NCBI GenBank assembly: GCA_964468725.1 | Contig: CAYXVU010000275.1 | Location: forward strand, 1 to 7,516 | DNA from: CAYXVU01 sp964468725 | GTDB lineage: Bacteria; Acidobacteriota; Blastocatellia; UBA7656 | DNA: 7,516 nucleotides | Direction: 5' to 3' | Shown: piece by piece, positions 1 through 5,451 of the stretch | Layout: every line of letters begins with the position of its first letter | Position numbering within the stretch: position 1 is the first letter of the stretch | Translations under genes and position numbers: made by a program | Notes under the pieces: model-generated | Told to the model about the DNA's origin: nothing | Seen by the model: only the letters and a program-made list of their open reading frames with translations | Databases searched by the model: none

Positions 1-1543
1 CGCGACTTTCGACGGTGAAGATGCGCCGGTTATTGGCTTGACTGAGCGGCAGCGCAGAGGTTGCGCCAGCAGACTGGATGCCGGGAAGCGCGCCGAACCG
101 GTCGAGCGCCTGTTGAAAGAATCGTTTTGTTTTGTCCCGATCATATTTTTGATAGGGTAACGAAATATCGAAGGTCAAAATGTTTTGCGTGGTAAAGCCG
201 GGTTGGACGGCCAGCACTTGCCAAAAACTGCGAATCATCAAACCCGCGCCGATCAGGAGAATGATCGAGAGCGCAACTTCGGCAATGACCAATCCGCTAC
301 GCATCCATGAACTGCTCGGACTGACGTTGCGCCCGCCTTCTTTAAGAGCGCCTTGTAAGTTTGTCCGTGAGGTTTGCAACGCCGGGGCGAGGCCAAAGAG
401 CAACCCGGTCACTACAGCGACAACCAGCGTGAAAGCAATAACCCGACCATCCACTCCGATTTCGTGCATTCGCGGCAGGTCTTGTGGGCTGAGCGCGATG
501 AGCGCCTGCACGCTCCAATAGGCGATCAATAGCCCGAACAGTCCGCCGATTAATGCCAGCAGCAGACTTTCGCTCAACAACTGACGAATGATGCGCCAGC
601 GGCTTGCGCCAAGCGCAGCGCGAATGGCGACCTCTCTTTGTCTGCCTGCTGCGCGTGCCAGTAAGAGGTTCGCAACGTTGGAACAAGCGATCAAAAGTAC
701 CATCCCAACTGCGCCGAGCAGGGCGAGTAAGAGTGGGCGAATCTTACCTGTTACATGGTCATGCAAAGGAGTCAGGGCAATACTGGTATCGGTATTGACT
801 TGCGGATATTGTCTCTCCAAGGTAGCGGCAATCGTCTTCATCTCGGCTTGCGCTTGCTCCTGCGTAACCTCGGGCTTGAGCCTGCCAATGGCTTCGACAA
901 AGTAATTGCCGCGACCTCCGTCTTCGTAAGCGGAACCGAAAGGAATCCAGATTTGCGTTGATTCGGTAGGAAACGAGAAGTCTTTTGGCATCACCCCGAC
1001 GATGGTGTAAGGCTGCGCATTTAGTGTGATGGATTGACCGACGATATTCGAGTCTTGCGCGAAGCGTCCTGTCCAAAGTTGATAGCTCAAGAGGGCGACA
1101 CGAGCGCCGCCTTTGCGATCTTCTTCGGCGAGAAAGTTGCGCCCGATGATGGGAGTAGTAGCGAGCGCCGGGAAGAGCGTATCCGAAACCATTGCGCCGG
1201 TGATGCGCTCCGGTTCGCTCGCGGAACTGAAGTTGAGCTGCACATCATCCATGTAGCCGCCTAAAAATTCGAAAGACTGATTCATACTGCGCCAGTCGAG
1301 GAAATTTAAGGGCGAGATGTAGTTGCCGAGATTCGCCGTCTGAGTGTTGATCGGCGAAACTTTGTACAATCGTTCCGATTCAGGATAGGGGAGGGCGCGC
1401 AAGATAACGCCGTTGACGACGCTGAAGATCGCGCTATTCGCGCCGATTCCCAAGCCAAGCGTCAAAACGGCGATTACCGCGAAGGTTGGATTCCTTCGCA
1501 GCGTGCGCGCCGCAAAGCGTAAGTCTTGCCAGAGTGTTTGCAT
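1..1543 (-). CDS. ADOP-type ABC transporter permease (MacB/FtsX-like), N-terminal 514 residues, cut by the window edge
   Basis: The frame is open from ATG at 1543 to the edge without a stop (514 codons). Residues 1-20 begin MQTLWQDLRFAARTLRRNPT, followed by TM1 at about 21-45 with LTLGLGIGANSAIFS, the typical start of acidobacterial duplicated orphan permeases. Residues about 46-260 are a periplasmic MacB-type core domain (LPYPES, LLSYQLW, VGVMP). An FtsX domain with TM segments near 271-297, 324-350 and 366-390 follows; it contains SNVANLLLARAAGRQREVAIRAALGAS (split here: SNVANLLL at 289, REVAIRAALGA at 303). A further TM lies at 416-440, and a second periplasmic core starts at about 445, as expected for the duplicated layout. 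Full-length family members are about 800-880 residues, so roughly 40% is missing. AGGAG at 1550-1554, 6 nt before the ATG, fixes the start. No ATPase gene is visible, which fits the orphan class. Family role: inner-membrane mechanotransmission or export; the substrate is unknown. Confidence 0.93.
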   Translation of the reverse strand, partial: MQTLWQDLRFAARTLRRNPTFAVIAVLTLGLGIGANSAIFSVVNGVILRALPYPESERLYKVSPINTQTANLGNYISPLNFLDWRSMNQSFEFLGGYMDDVQLNFSSASEPERITGAMVSDTLFPALATTPIIGRNFLAEEDRKGGARVALLSYQLWTGRFAQDSNIVGQSITLNAQPYTIVGVMPKDFSFPTESTQIWIPFGSAYEDGGRGNYFVEAIGRLKPEVTQEQAQAEMKTIAATLERQYPQVNTDTSIALTPLHDHVTGKIRPLLLALLGAVGMVLLIACSNVANLLLARAAGRQREVAIRAALGASRWRIIRQLLSESLLLALIGGLFGLLIAYWSVQALIALSPQDLPRMHEIGVDGRVIAFTLVVAVVTGLLFGLAPALQTSRTNLQGALKEGGRNVSPSSSWMRSGLVIAEVALSIILLIGAGLMIRSFWQVLAVQPGFTTQNILTFDISLPYQKYDRDKTKRFFQQALDRFGALPGIQSAGATSALPLSQANNRRIFTVESR

Positions 1544-1618
1544 GGCGTTCTCCTGTGTTTGTCATCCGCCGCCCGTTGTTTTGGCTTTCGAGCGCCCGTA
1601 ACCGCACGCCAATGGCGT

Positions 1619-1647
1619 ACCCTAAAAAGTAGCTGAGTTTGTGCCAA
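1619..1647 (-). promoter_or_regulatory. Candidate promoter for the ADOP permease (sigma54-like or sigma70-like reading)
   Basis: Read on the minus strand, TTGGCAC (1647-1641) is followed by GC at 1633-1632, giving the GG-N10-GC spacing of a -24/-12 sigma54 promoter. The -24 element is perfect, while the -12 element (TCAGCT) is weak. The same bases can also be read as sigma70: TTGGCA (1647-1642), a 17-nt spacer and TAGGGT (1624-1619), with a good -35 but a poor -10. Either reading would leave a 5' leader of about 70-80 nt before the ATG at 1543. The leader contains a small ACGCC-AAT-GGCGT hairpin (1606-1618). The site lies in the 232-nt gap after the DUF1579-like gene. A chance match cannot be excluded. 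Confidence 0.3.
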
Positions 1648-1775
1648 TTCCGGACGCCAGAGTACAAACGGCGACCAGAAAGAAAATCGAGCCTTTCGGA
1701 AACGTTTGAGTGCTGAACCGAATGTCTGGCTATGAGTTGCTGTTGCTCATGATGGATGCCACTTTGCGCGATGGC

Positions 1776-2426
1776 TCACTCTCTTTTCGTCATCTCCATG
1801 ACCCAAAGGGGTTGCCACGTTGCTCCTTGATTCGATGAGATAGCCAGTTCCCATCGTACCGATGCCGCGGTGATGTGCGAGAATACGATACGACGTACCT
1901 GTGGCTTTCCATCTGCTCCGACCGAAGTGTGTTGAAAAACTCCTTGGTTGCCCTCAAAGCTTCCTTCGAAGGTCGTCAAGCGCGGAGAGCGAGTGTCCAT
2001 CCAATGAATAAACCATTTCCCGGTTTGCGGATCATAGGCACGCACGCTGTATCCTTGCAAAGGCTCAGGCTTTTTCATCCCTTCCCAAAAGAACAGAACC
2101 TCACCGCTCCATGATTCAACCAGCGCACAACCATCCAGCGTGGGCGAGACCTTAGTCTCTGCTTTCAGCGACAACCAACTACCATCGGCTTGAAGCAGCT
2201 TTTGGTGAATCTGCCATTCGCCGATCCAGAAATCGAATTGTCGAGCCTGCGGTTGTGTACAGGCGGATGAGGCGCTTTGTTGGTTTGTTCTTTGCCGTCG
2301 ATTGTCTAAAACCGGGCGACTGAAAGCGAAGCCGCCGATAAGAAGTAAAAGGGTTGCAGCAAAACAGAAAGAAGCCCTTCTCCGCTGCGGCTGTTTGTTA
2401 TGCAGGGATATCTTCTGAGGTTTCAT
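1776..2426 (-). CDS. Exported DUF1579-like (FDFWIGEW-motif) protein, function unknown
   Basis: 216 residues. The N-terminus has a basic stretch (QRRRAS, 13-19) and a hydrophobic core at about 20-37 (FCFAATLLLLIGGFAF), which indicates a signal peptide or an N-terminal anchor. There is no lipobox cysteine at the expected place. The mature part begins with ARQFDFWIGEW (61-71), the hallmark opening strand of small DUF1579-like beta-barrel proteins, followed by many alternating aromatic residues (FFWEG 112, GYSVRAYDP 125, WFIHWMD 138) and the ending WQPLWVMEM near 204-212. Such proteins are predicted lipocalin-like barrels acting outside the cytoplasm, and no reaction is established. The gene starts 25 nt after the phosphatase stop codon, so co-transcription is likely. 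The ATG at 2426 has only a weak purine stretch upstream, but no better in-frame start precedes the signal peptide. Family assignment rests on the motif alone. Confidence 0.8.
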   Translation of the reverse strand: MKPQKISLHNKQPQRRRASFCFAATLLLLIGGFAFSRPVLDNRRQRTNQQSASSACTQPQARQFDFWIGEWQIHQKLLQADGSWLSLKAETKVSPTLDGCALVESWSGEVLFFWEGMKKPEPLQGYSVRAYDPQTGKWFIHWMDTRSPRLTTFEGSFEGNQGVFQHTSVGADGKPQVRRIVFSHITAASVRWELAISSNQGATWQPLWVMEMTKRE

Positions 2427-2451
2427 CTGTAAAAATCCATTCTCGCGCTTG

Positions 2452-4158
2452 CTATTTCACTTTGAGAACTATAAAGGTCAAATCGTCGTGTTGGGGTGTG
2501 CCTTTGCTCCAGCTTTGCACGTGCTGGACGATTTCATCGCGCACCTGGCCAGCCGGTTCGGTCGCAACGGTCGTCAAAATCTCTTGCAACCGTTCTTCTC
2601 CGAACTCTTCGCCTTCCGTATTCAGAGCTTCGGTTACGCCATCCGTAAAAGCGATCAACAAATCGCCCACCTCCATCTGAATGGTCTCTTGTTCGTAAGG
2701 GCTCTGCTCGAACATCCCGATAACCATGCCGCCGGATTCGAGTTTTAAGAACTCGTCTTCTGTTGCCGGACGCAAGGCAGGGGTTGCGGCGCTGCCGTTG
2801 GGAAGGGTGATAGTTTCAGCGGTTGGAACGCCGCTGTGGGTGCGCAGCACAAAGGGCGGATTGTGACCCGCGTTGACATAGGTCAAGCGGCGGGTCAAGG
2901 CATCGAACTGTGCATAAAAGAAGGTCACGTAATTGGCTCTGCCGGTTGATTGGCAGAGCAAACGATTAAGCATTGAAACCAGACTGGCAAGCGAATCGGT
3001 TTCGGCTTCACGCTTCACATTGATGGCCGACAGGCTTCTGAGCGTTGCTTGCACCGTTGACATCAGCAGGGCTGCCGACATGCCTTTGCCGCTGACATCG
3101 GCGATGGCAATGCCGAGCCGTTCGGTATTAAAGGCGAAGAAGTCATAATAATCGCCGCCCACGCCGCGCGCAGGCTGACAAAAGCCTGCCAGTTCGGCAG
3201 CAGCGAAATCGGGTTCACGCGCCGGAAAGAGCCGCTTTTGCACTTCGGAGGCCAGCGCCAATTCGCGGCGTAATCGCTCATCAGCCACCATGCGTTCAGT
3301 CAGACGCGAGTTTTCAATAACCAAAGCCAGTTGTCCGGCGATGGACATCAACATCTCTTTATCGGCAGTGGTGTATTGATGGCGCGCGTTACAGGGGCCG
3401 ATGGAGAGAATGCCGACGAGTTGATCTTTGATTTTGATCTGTAGCAGCAATCGAGACTTGATTTGTACCAAGGTGTCGCACTCGCGTTGGCGAGCGTTTC
3501 GCAAAGCGGGTGACGCAGTCTCTAAGGCGCGTGTCCAGGCTTCGAAATCGGCGGGGCCAACTTCCATTGGTAACACTAACGAGCGCAGCCGTCTGATGAC
3601 GAAAGCGTCGCGTTCAAACTTCAACGAGGGCAGTGAATTGGCATCGGAGAGACTGCGCTCCTCATCCGAACCGGCTTCCGGCATCAGCGATGAGGAGACG
3701 CGGCAGAGAAAATCGCCTGTTGCTTCTTGTCGCACAAAGATGGAGACATCTTCGGCTTGCAGTGCGCTTTTAATCTGCGTGACGATCAGGTTAAAGAGAT
3801 GATCGAGATTCGTGGCCGCGCGCGCCTGCTGGCCGAGATCGAAGAGGATTTTTCGCTCATCATAGCTGACCGGCGAAAAATAACGCTCTAATCGAGGCAG
3901 CAGGAAGCGTTTGGCTAGAGCGTGCAGACCGGCAAAGACGAGCAAGGCGATGGCCAATACAAATAAGTCGGCGCGATGTCCGAGCCTATCAAAATACGCG
4001 GCTCGCCAACCGCTGAACAGATAAAGGATGCCGCAAGCAAAGAGCCCCCACTCGATCAAGAGCAGCATCTGCGCCACCGAGAGGGAGCGACGCCATGAAC
4101 TGAGTTGTTGCCATCGTCTACGCAATCGCGGACGATTGAAGCGCGGAATGATTCGCAT
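2452..4158 (-). CDS. Membrane-anchored GAF + SpoIIE/PP2C protein serine phosphatase (RsbU-like)
   Basis: 568 residues. A basic N-terminal tail (1-27) precedes two TM segments (about 27-49 and 64-82). A GAF-type sensor domain spans about 107-288 (FDLGQQARAATNLDHLF to AIVIEN-like LALVIENSRL). The linker ALASEVQKRLFP (301-312) is the usual lead-in to a SpoIIE-type PP2C domain at about 325-567. Metal-binding and catalytic motifs are all present: GGDYYDF (334-340, D336), ADVSGKG (353-359, D354), NAGHNPP (429-435), FTDGVTEA (504-511, D506) and QHDDLTF (556-562, D558/D559). An insertion of about 20 residues follows NAGHNPP (about 440-470). Known relatives dephosphorylate anti-sigma-factor antagonists in partner-switching pathways. 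The GAF domain would sense a small ligand or redox state at the inner face of the membrane. No antagonist, anti-sigma kinase or sigma gene is adjacent. The ATG at 4158 lacks a strong ribosome binding site, but the next Met (31) would remove the start of TM1. Confidence 0.93.
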   Translation of the reverse strand: MRIIPRFNRPRLRRRWQQLSSWRRSLSVAQMLLLIEWGLFACGILYLFSGWRAAYFDRLGHRADLFVLAIALLVFAGLHALAKRFLLPRLERYFSPVSYDERKILFDLGQQARAATNLDHLFNLIVTQIKSALQAEDVSIFVRQEATGDFLCRVSSSLMPEAGSDEERSLSDANSLPSLKFERDAFVIRRLRSLVLPMEVGPADFEAWTRALETASPALRNARQRECDTLVQIKSRLLLQIKIKDQLVGILSIGPCNARHQYTTADKEMLMSIAGQLALVIENSRLTERMVADERLRRELALASEVQKRLFPAREPDFAAAELAGFCQPARGVGGDYYDFFAFNTERLGIAIADVSGKGMSAALLMSTVQATLRSLSAINVKREAETDSLASLVSMLNRLLCQSTGRANYVTFFYAQFDALTRRLTYVNAGHNPPFVLRTHSGVPTAETITLPNGSAATPALRPATEDEFLKLESGGMVIGMFEQSPYEQETIQMEVGDLLIAFTDGVTEALNTEGEEFGEERLQEILTTVATEPAGQVRDEIVQHVQSWSKGTPQHDDLTFIVLKVK

Positions 4159-4175
4159 AGTCTTAGCGTTAGTCT

Positions 4176-4239
4176 GTTCGATTCAACTCCCGATCATTGG
4201 TTCCCGCATTCTGACATACCAATAACCTTCGGCATGTAA
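4176..4239 (-). promoter_or_regulatory. Weak promoter candidates for the phosphatase gene
   Basis: Two weak readings exist on the minus strand. The sigma70-like one is TTTACA (about 4239-4234), a 16-nt spacer, then TATGTC. The ECF-like one is GGAACCA (4204-4198), a 15-nt spacer, then ATCGAAC (4182-4176), which keeps the TCnnA core of ECF -10 elements but would put the start only about 10 nt before the ATG. The AAACGTTT palindromes sit just upstream of, or overlap, the first reading. Neither is strong, and I cannot choose between them. Confidence 0.2.
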
Positions 4240-4294
4240 AACGTTTGTGAAAATTTCGACAGAAACGTTTCACTCCGATGGGGAAGATTTTCAC
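4239..4294. promoter_or_regulatory. Cluster of AAACGTTT palindromes and a GTGAAAAT/ATTTTCAC inverted repeat (possible operators)
   Basis: AAACGTTT occurs at 4239-4246 and again at 4263-4270, 24 nt apart start to start. The second copy lies in the perfect 10-bp palindrome GAAACGTTTC (4262-4271). A perfect 8-bp inverted repeat, GTGAAAAT (4247-4254) and ATTTTCAC (4287-4294), encloses the second copy. Palindromes with a central CG flanked by AAA/TTT are typical operators of LacI-family regulators (PurR, FruR and CcpA types). The position, about 80-135 nt upstream of the phosphatase start, suits a regulatory site. A third AAACGTTT is at 1700-1707, upstream of the permease promoter candidate. No regulator gene is in the window. 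Confidence 0.4.
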
Positions 4295-4523
4295 TACAAA
4301 GAAGAATTCTGATGGAAAGATTTGCACGGAACCTTTTCATCGGGCGGATATTGTATACGAATAATCGGATGGGTGAGAGTCAGGCTGAGAAAAATTTACG
4401 CATTACCGATCAAGATGCAGGTAAGAAATTCCTCTGCCACCGCTTGCCGCCCCTGATTTCCAATGATTTATCACCTGTTTAGGGTGGAACAGGGATTGCC
4501 TGTTGGAGTCATTGAAGTACAAG

Positions 4524-4574
4524 AGAAACGGTTCGAACCGGAAGGTTAGCCTCAATTCTTTTCTAACCGTTTCT
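4524..4574. repeat. 10-bp perfect inverted repeat enclosing competing shorter palindromes
   Basis: AGAAACGGTT (4524-4533) is perfectly complementary to AACCGTTTCT (4565-4574). Inside it, CGGTTCGAACCG (4529-4540) is a perfect 12-bp palindrome, and GGTTAG (4544-4549) pairs with CTAACC (4563-4568). These pairings share bases, so an RNA copy could hold either the long outer stem or the two short hairpins. No T-tract follows on either strand, so this does not look like a standard intrinsic terminator. On DNA it could instead be a protein binding site. Confidence 0.5.
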
Positions 4575-4623
4575 GTTTGAAGTGAAATAGTTGCAGCGGT
4601 GAAGGCAAACAAATTTCCTCCGC

Positions 4624-4655
4624 TCCCGCCCGAATTCCCCAAATGAGGGGCGGGA
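4624..4655. repeat. 8-bp GC-rich inverted repeat (TCCCGCCC / GGGCGGGA)
   Basis: TCCCGCCC (4624-4631) and GGGCGGGA (4648-4655) are perfect complements separated by 16 nt. An inner CCCC/GGGG pairing (4637-4640 with 4647-4650) is a competing alternative. There is no T-run on either side, so termination is doubtful. A small GTTTG-TTAC-CAAAC hairpin (4668-4681) follows 12 nt later. Confidence 0.45.
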
Positions 4656-4902
4656 TATTGCTCCACAGTTTGTTACCAAACCGCTCACCGCAATCACCGG
4701 TCTTCATCCGTTTGCCTCTTGAGACCGCGCGGGATGCTGTCGTTTCACCGATAAAGGCACACCGGAAGTGATTCCGGGTCGCAAAGCCAAGGCCTTTGCC
4801 AGTTTGGATTGATATTTTGAGAGTTGGATTGGCTGTACGCATCGAAGCACGCCGATCCAGATCGCCAATCTAAAACTCGGTAAAGGATGTCTGGCTGCCG
4901 AA

Positions 4903-4936
4903 GTGAGATGGATCCTCCCCTTTCGGTACATCTCAC
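4903..4936. repeat. 8-bp inverted repeat (GTGAGATG / CATCTCAC)
   Basis: GTGAGATG (4903-4910) and CATCTCAC (4929-4936) are perfect complements with an 18-nt loop. One further A-T pair lies beyond a single mismatch. It marks roughly the place where base composition shifts from AT-rich to GC-rich. No role can be assigned. Confidence 0.45.
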
Positions 4937-5021
4937 CTACCGTAGCAGGAAGTCCCTAGCGGATGGCTCCACCCCGCAGGACGAATCCCTCTCGTCGCGT
5001 GGGAAGATCATCGCCAGTAAT

Positions 5022-5057
5022 CGCCTGTCCGTCGGCTAACGCGCACCGACTGAGGCG
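5022..5057. repeat. Two-tier hairpin (CGCCT/AGGCG outside, GTCGG/CCGAC inside)
   Basis: CGCCT (5022-5026) pairs with AGGCG (5053-5057), and GTCGG (5031-5035) pairs with CCGAC (5046-5050). The two stems are stacked across a small internal loop (4 nt and 2 nt), with a 10-nt terminal loop. Nesting of two perfect 5-bp stems suggests RNA structure more than a DNA operator. Confidence 0.4.
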
Positions 5058-5088
5058 TTCTGCGCGATGGCAAGCGGAGTAGAATGAC

Positions 5089-5238
5089 ATGTCTGATCGG
5101 CCCAATGTAGATGTTGTATTCGAAAGTGCAATAACCCACATAAGCAGTGCGTCTGTGACGGCTGCTGGTCTGAAGTTCAAGCCTATAACACGAACACCAC
5201 GACGGGGCACCTCTTTTCAGGTGCGACCGCCCGTCTAG
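5089..5238 (+). CDS. Possible small protein, 49 residues, unrecognised
   Basis: ATG at 5089 opens 49 codons ending at TAG 5236-5238. GGAG at 5076-5079, 9 nt upstream, is an acceptable ribosome binding site, and an in-frame TAG at 5080-5082 rules out a longer version. The product begins MSDRPNVDVVFESA and ends in a basic, Arg/Pro-rich tail (RTPRRG at 35-40, RPPV at the end). It has no membrane segment and no recognised motif. Against it: the frame is short, it overlaps the 5207-5224 hairpin, and a minus-strand frame covers the same bases. Listed because of the ribosome binding site and ordinary amino-acid make-up only. Confidence 0.22.
   Translation: MSDRPNVDVVFESAITHISSASVTAAGLKFKPITRTPRRGTSFQVRPPV
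5184..5189 (+). promoter_or_regulatory. Isolated -10-like TATAAC upstream of the secreted protein gene
   Basis: TATAAC matches the -10 consensus at 5 of 6 positions, but no good -35 lies 16-18 nt upstream. If used, it would give a leader of about 255 nt carrying the hairpins at 5207-5224, 5248-5294 and 5357-5391. Confidence 0.15.
5207..5224. repeat. Short perfect hairpin (GCACCT-CTTTTC-AGGTGC)
   Basis: A 6-bp perfect stem with a 6-nt loop lies about 230 nt upstream of the secreted protein start. GCACCTC recurs at 5333-5339. No T-run follows on the plus strand. Confidence 0.4.
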
Positions 5239-5247
5239 TTCGGTCTG

Positions 5248-5294
5248 TGTCTGCGTCCGCGCGCGCACATCAAGCGACTGCGGACAGGCAGACA
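5248..5294. repeat. Strong 13-bp GC-rich stem with a 2-nt bulge
   Basis: TGTCTGC (5248-5254) pairs with GCAGACA (5288-5294), and the adjoining GTCCGC (5255-5260) pairs with GCGGAC (5280-5285). The only interruption is a 2-nt AG bulge (5286-5287), and the loop is 19 nt. It is the most stable-looking inverted repeat in the window and sits 158 nt before the ATG of the downstream gene. There is no following T-run, so it is more likely a structured leader, part of a non-coding RNA, or a relic of a mobile sequence than a terminator. Confidence 0.55.
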
Positions 5295-5356
5295 GGTTGA
5301 GAGGCTCACGCTGTGCGCCCCAAATCGGCAGAGCACCTCATCCCCCGTTTTGCTTG

Positions 5357-5391
5357 GCTTCACAATCGGACACCAGCCGCTCCTGTGAAGC
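5357..5391. repeat. 8-bp inverted repeat (GCTTCACA / TGTGAAGC) in the leader of the secreted protein gene
   Basis: GCTTCACA (5357-5364) and TGTGAAGC (5384-5391) are perfect complements separated by 19 nt. The repeat ends 60 nt upstream of the ATG. It could be an operator (TGTGA half-sites are typical of CRP/FNR-family proteins, although the spacing here is far longer than their usual 6 nt) or an RNA stem. Confidence 0.4.
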
Positions 5392-5451
5392 GACGCGCTG
5401 CCCTCACAAAGCAACACCAATCAGAAAAAAACAAGAACCGATGAGGGTGAA

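Larger units (their letters stand above)
4159..5451. other. Long divergent intergenic region without a convincing gene
   Basis: These 1293 nt separate the phosphatase (minus) from the secreted multidomain protein (plus), so both promoters should lie here and no terminator is needed. Hand counts show a composition step: 24 G+C in 4201-4260 (40%) against 40 in 5221-5280 (67%) and 38 in 5281-5340 (63%). The AT-rich left end holds operator-like palindromes. Several inverted repeats are spread from 4524 to 5391. Longer minus-strand frames at 4403-4936 overlap each other in all three frames and show no recognisable domain. A direct repeat, TTGGATTG, occurs at 4804-4811 and 4824-4831. Possible contents are a non-coding RNA, a decayed gene, or two long structured leaders. 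Confidence 0.75.

Noticed and set aside
342..1667. Plus- and minus-strand open frames within and next to the permease gene
   Set aside because: They are shadows in other frames of the permease coding sequence, whose own frame is open throughout and matches the family along its length.
1732..1750. ATGAG/CTCAT inverted repeat after the DUF1579-like gene as a terminator
   Set aside because: Only 5 bp, and no T-run follows on the minus strand.
4312..4482. 56-residue plus-strand frame starting MERFARNLFIGRILY
   Set aside because: Only a weak GAAGA lies upstream, there is no motif, and the frame is short. It is compatible with chance.
4529..4540. GGTTCGAACC resembling a tRNA T-arm
   Set aside because: The flanking bases cannot form a 5-bp T-stem with a 7-nt loop, and no anticodon or acceptor arm is present.
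4403..4936. Overlapping minus-strand reading frames of 63-96 codons (4403-4666, 4552-4842, 4704-4931, 4745-4936)
   Set aside because: They overlap one another in different frames, have no recognisable motifs, and cross inverted repeats. None stands out as the coding one.
4946..4955. AGGAAGTCC resembling the RNase P RNA start motif
   Set aside because: The rest of the conserved core and the closing ACAGAA motif are absent.
5221..5240. GTGCGAC resembling the 5' end of a group II intron
   Set aside because: No domain V sequence or reverse transcriptase is seen downstream.
4956..5268. Minus-strand frames of 84 and 86 codons opposite the 49-codon plus-strand frame
   Set aside because: The 84-codon frame begins at GTG with a purine stretch directly against the start, and neither product has a known motif. 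Likely chance frames in GC-rich sequence.
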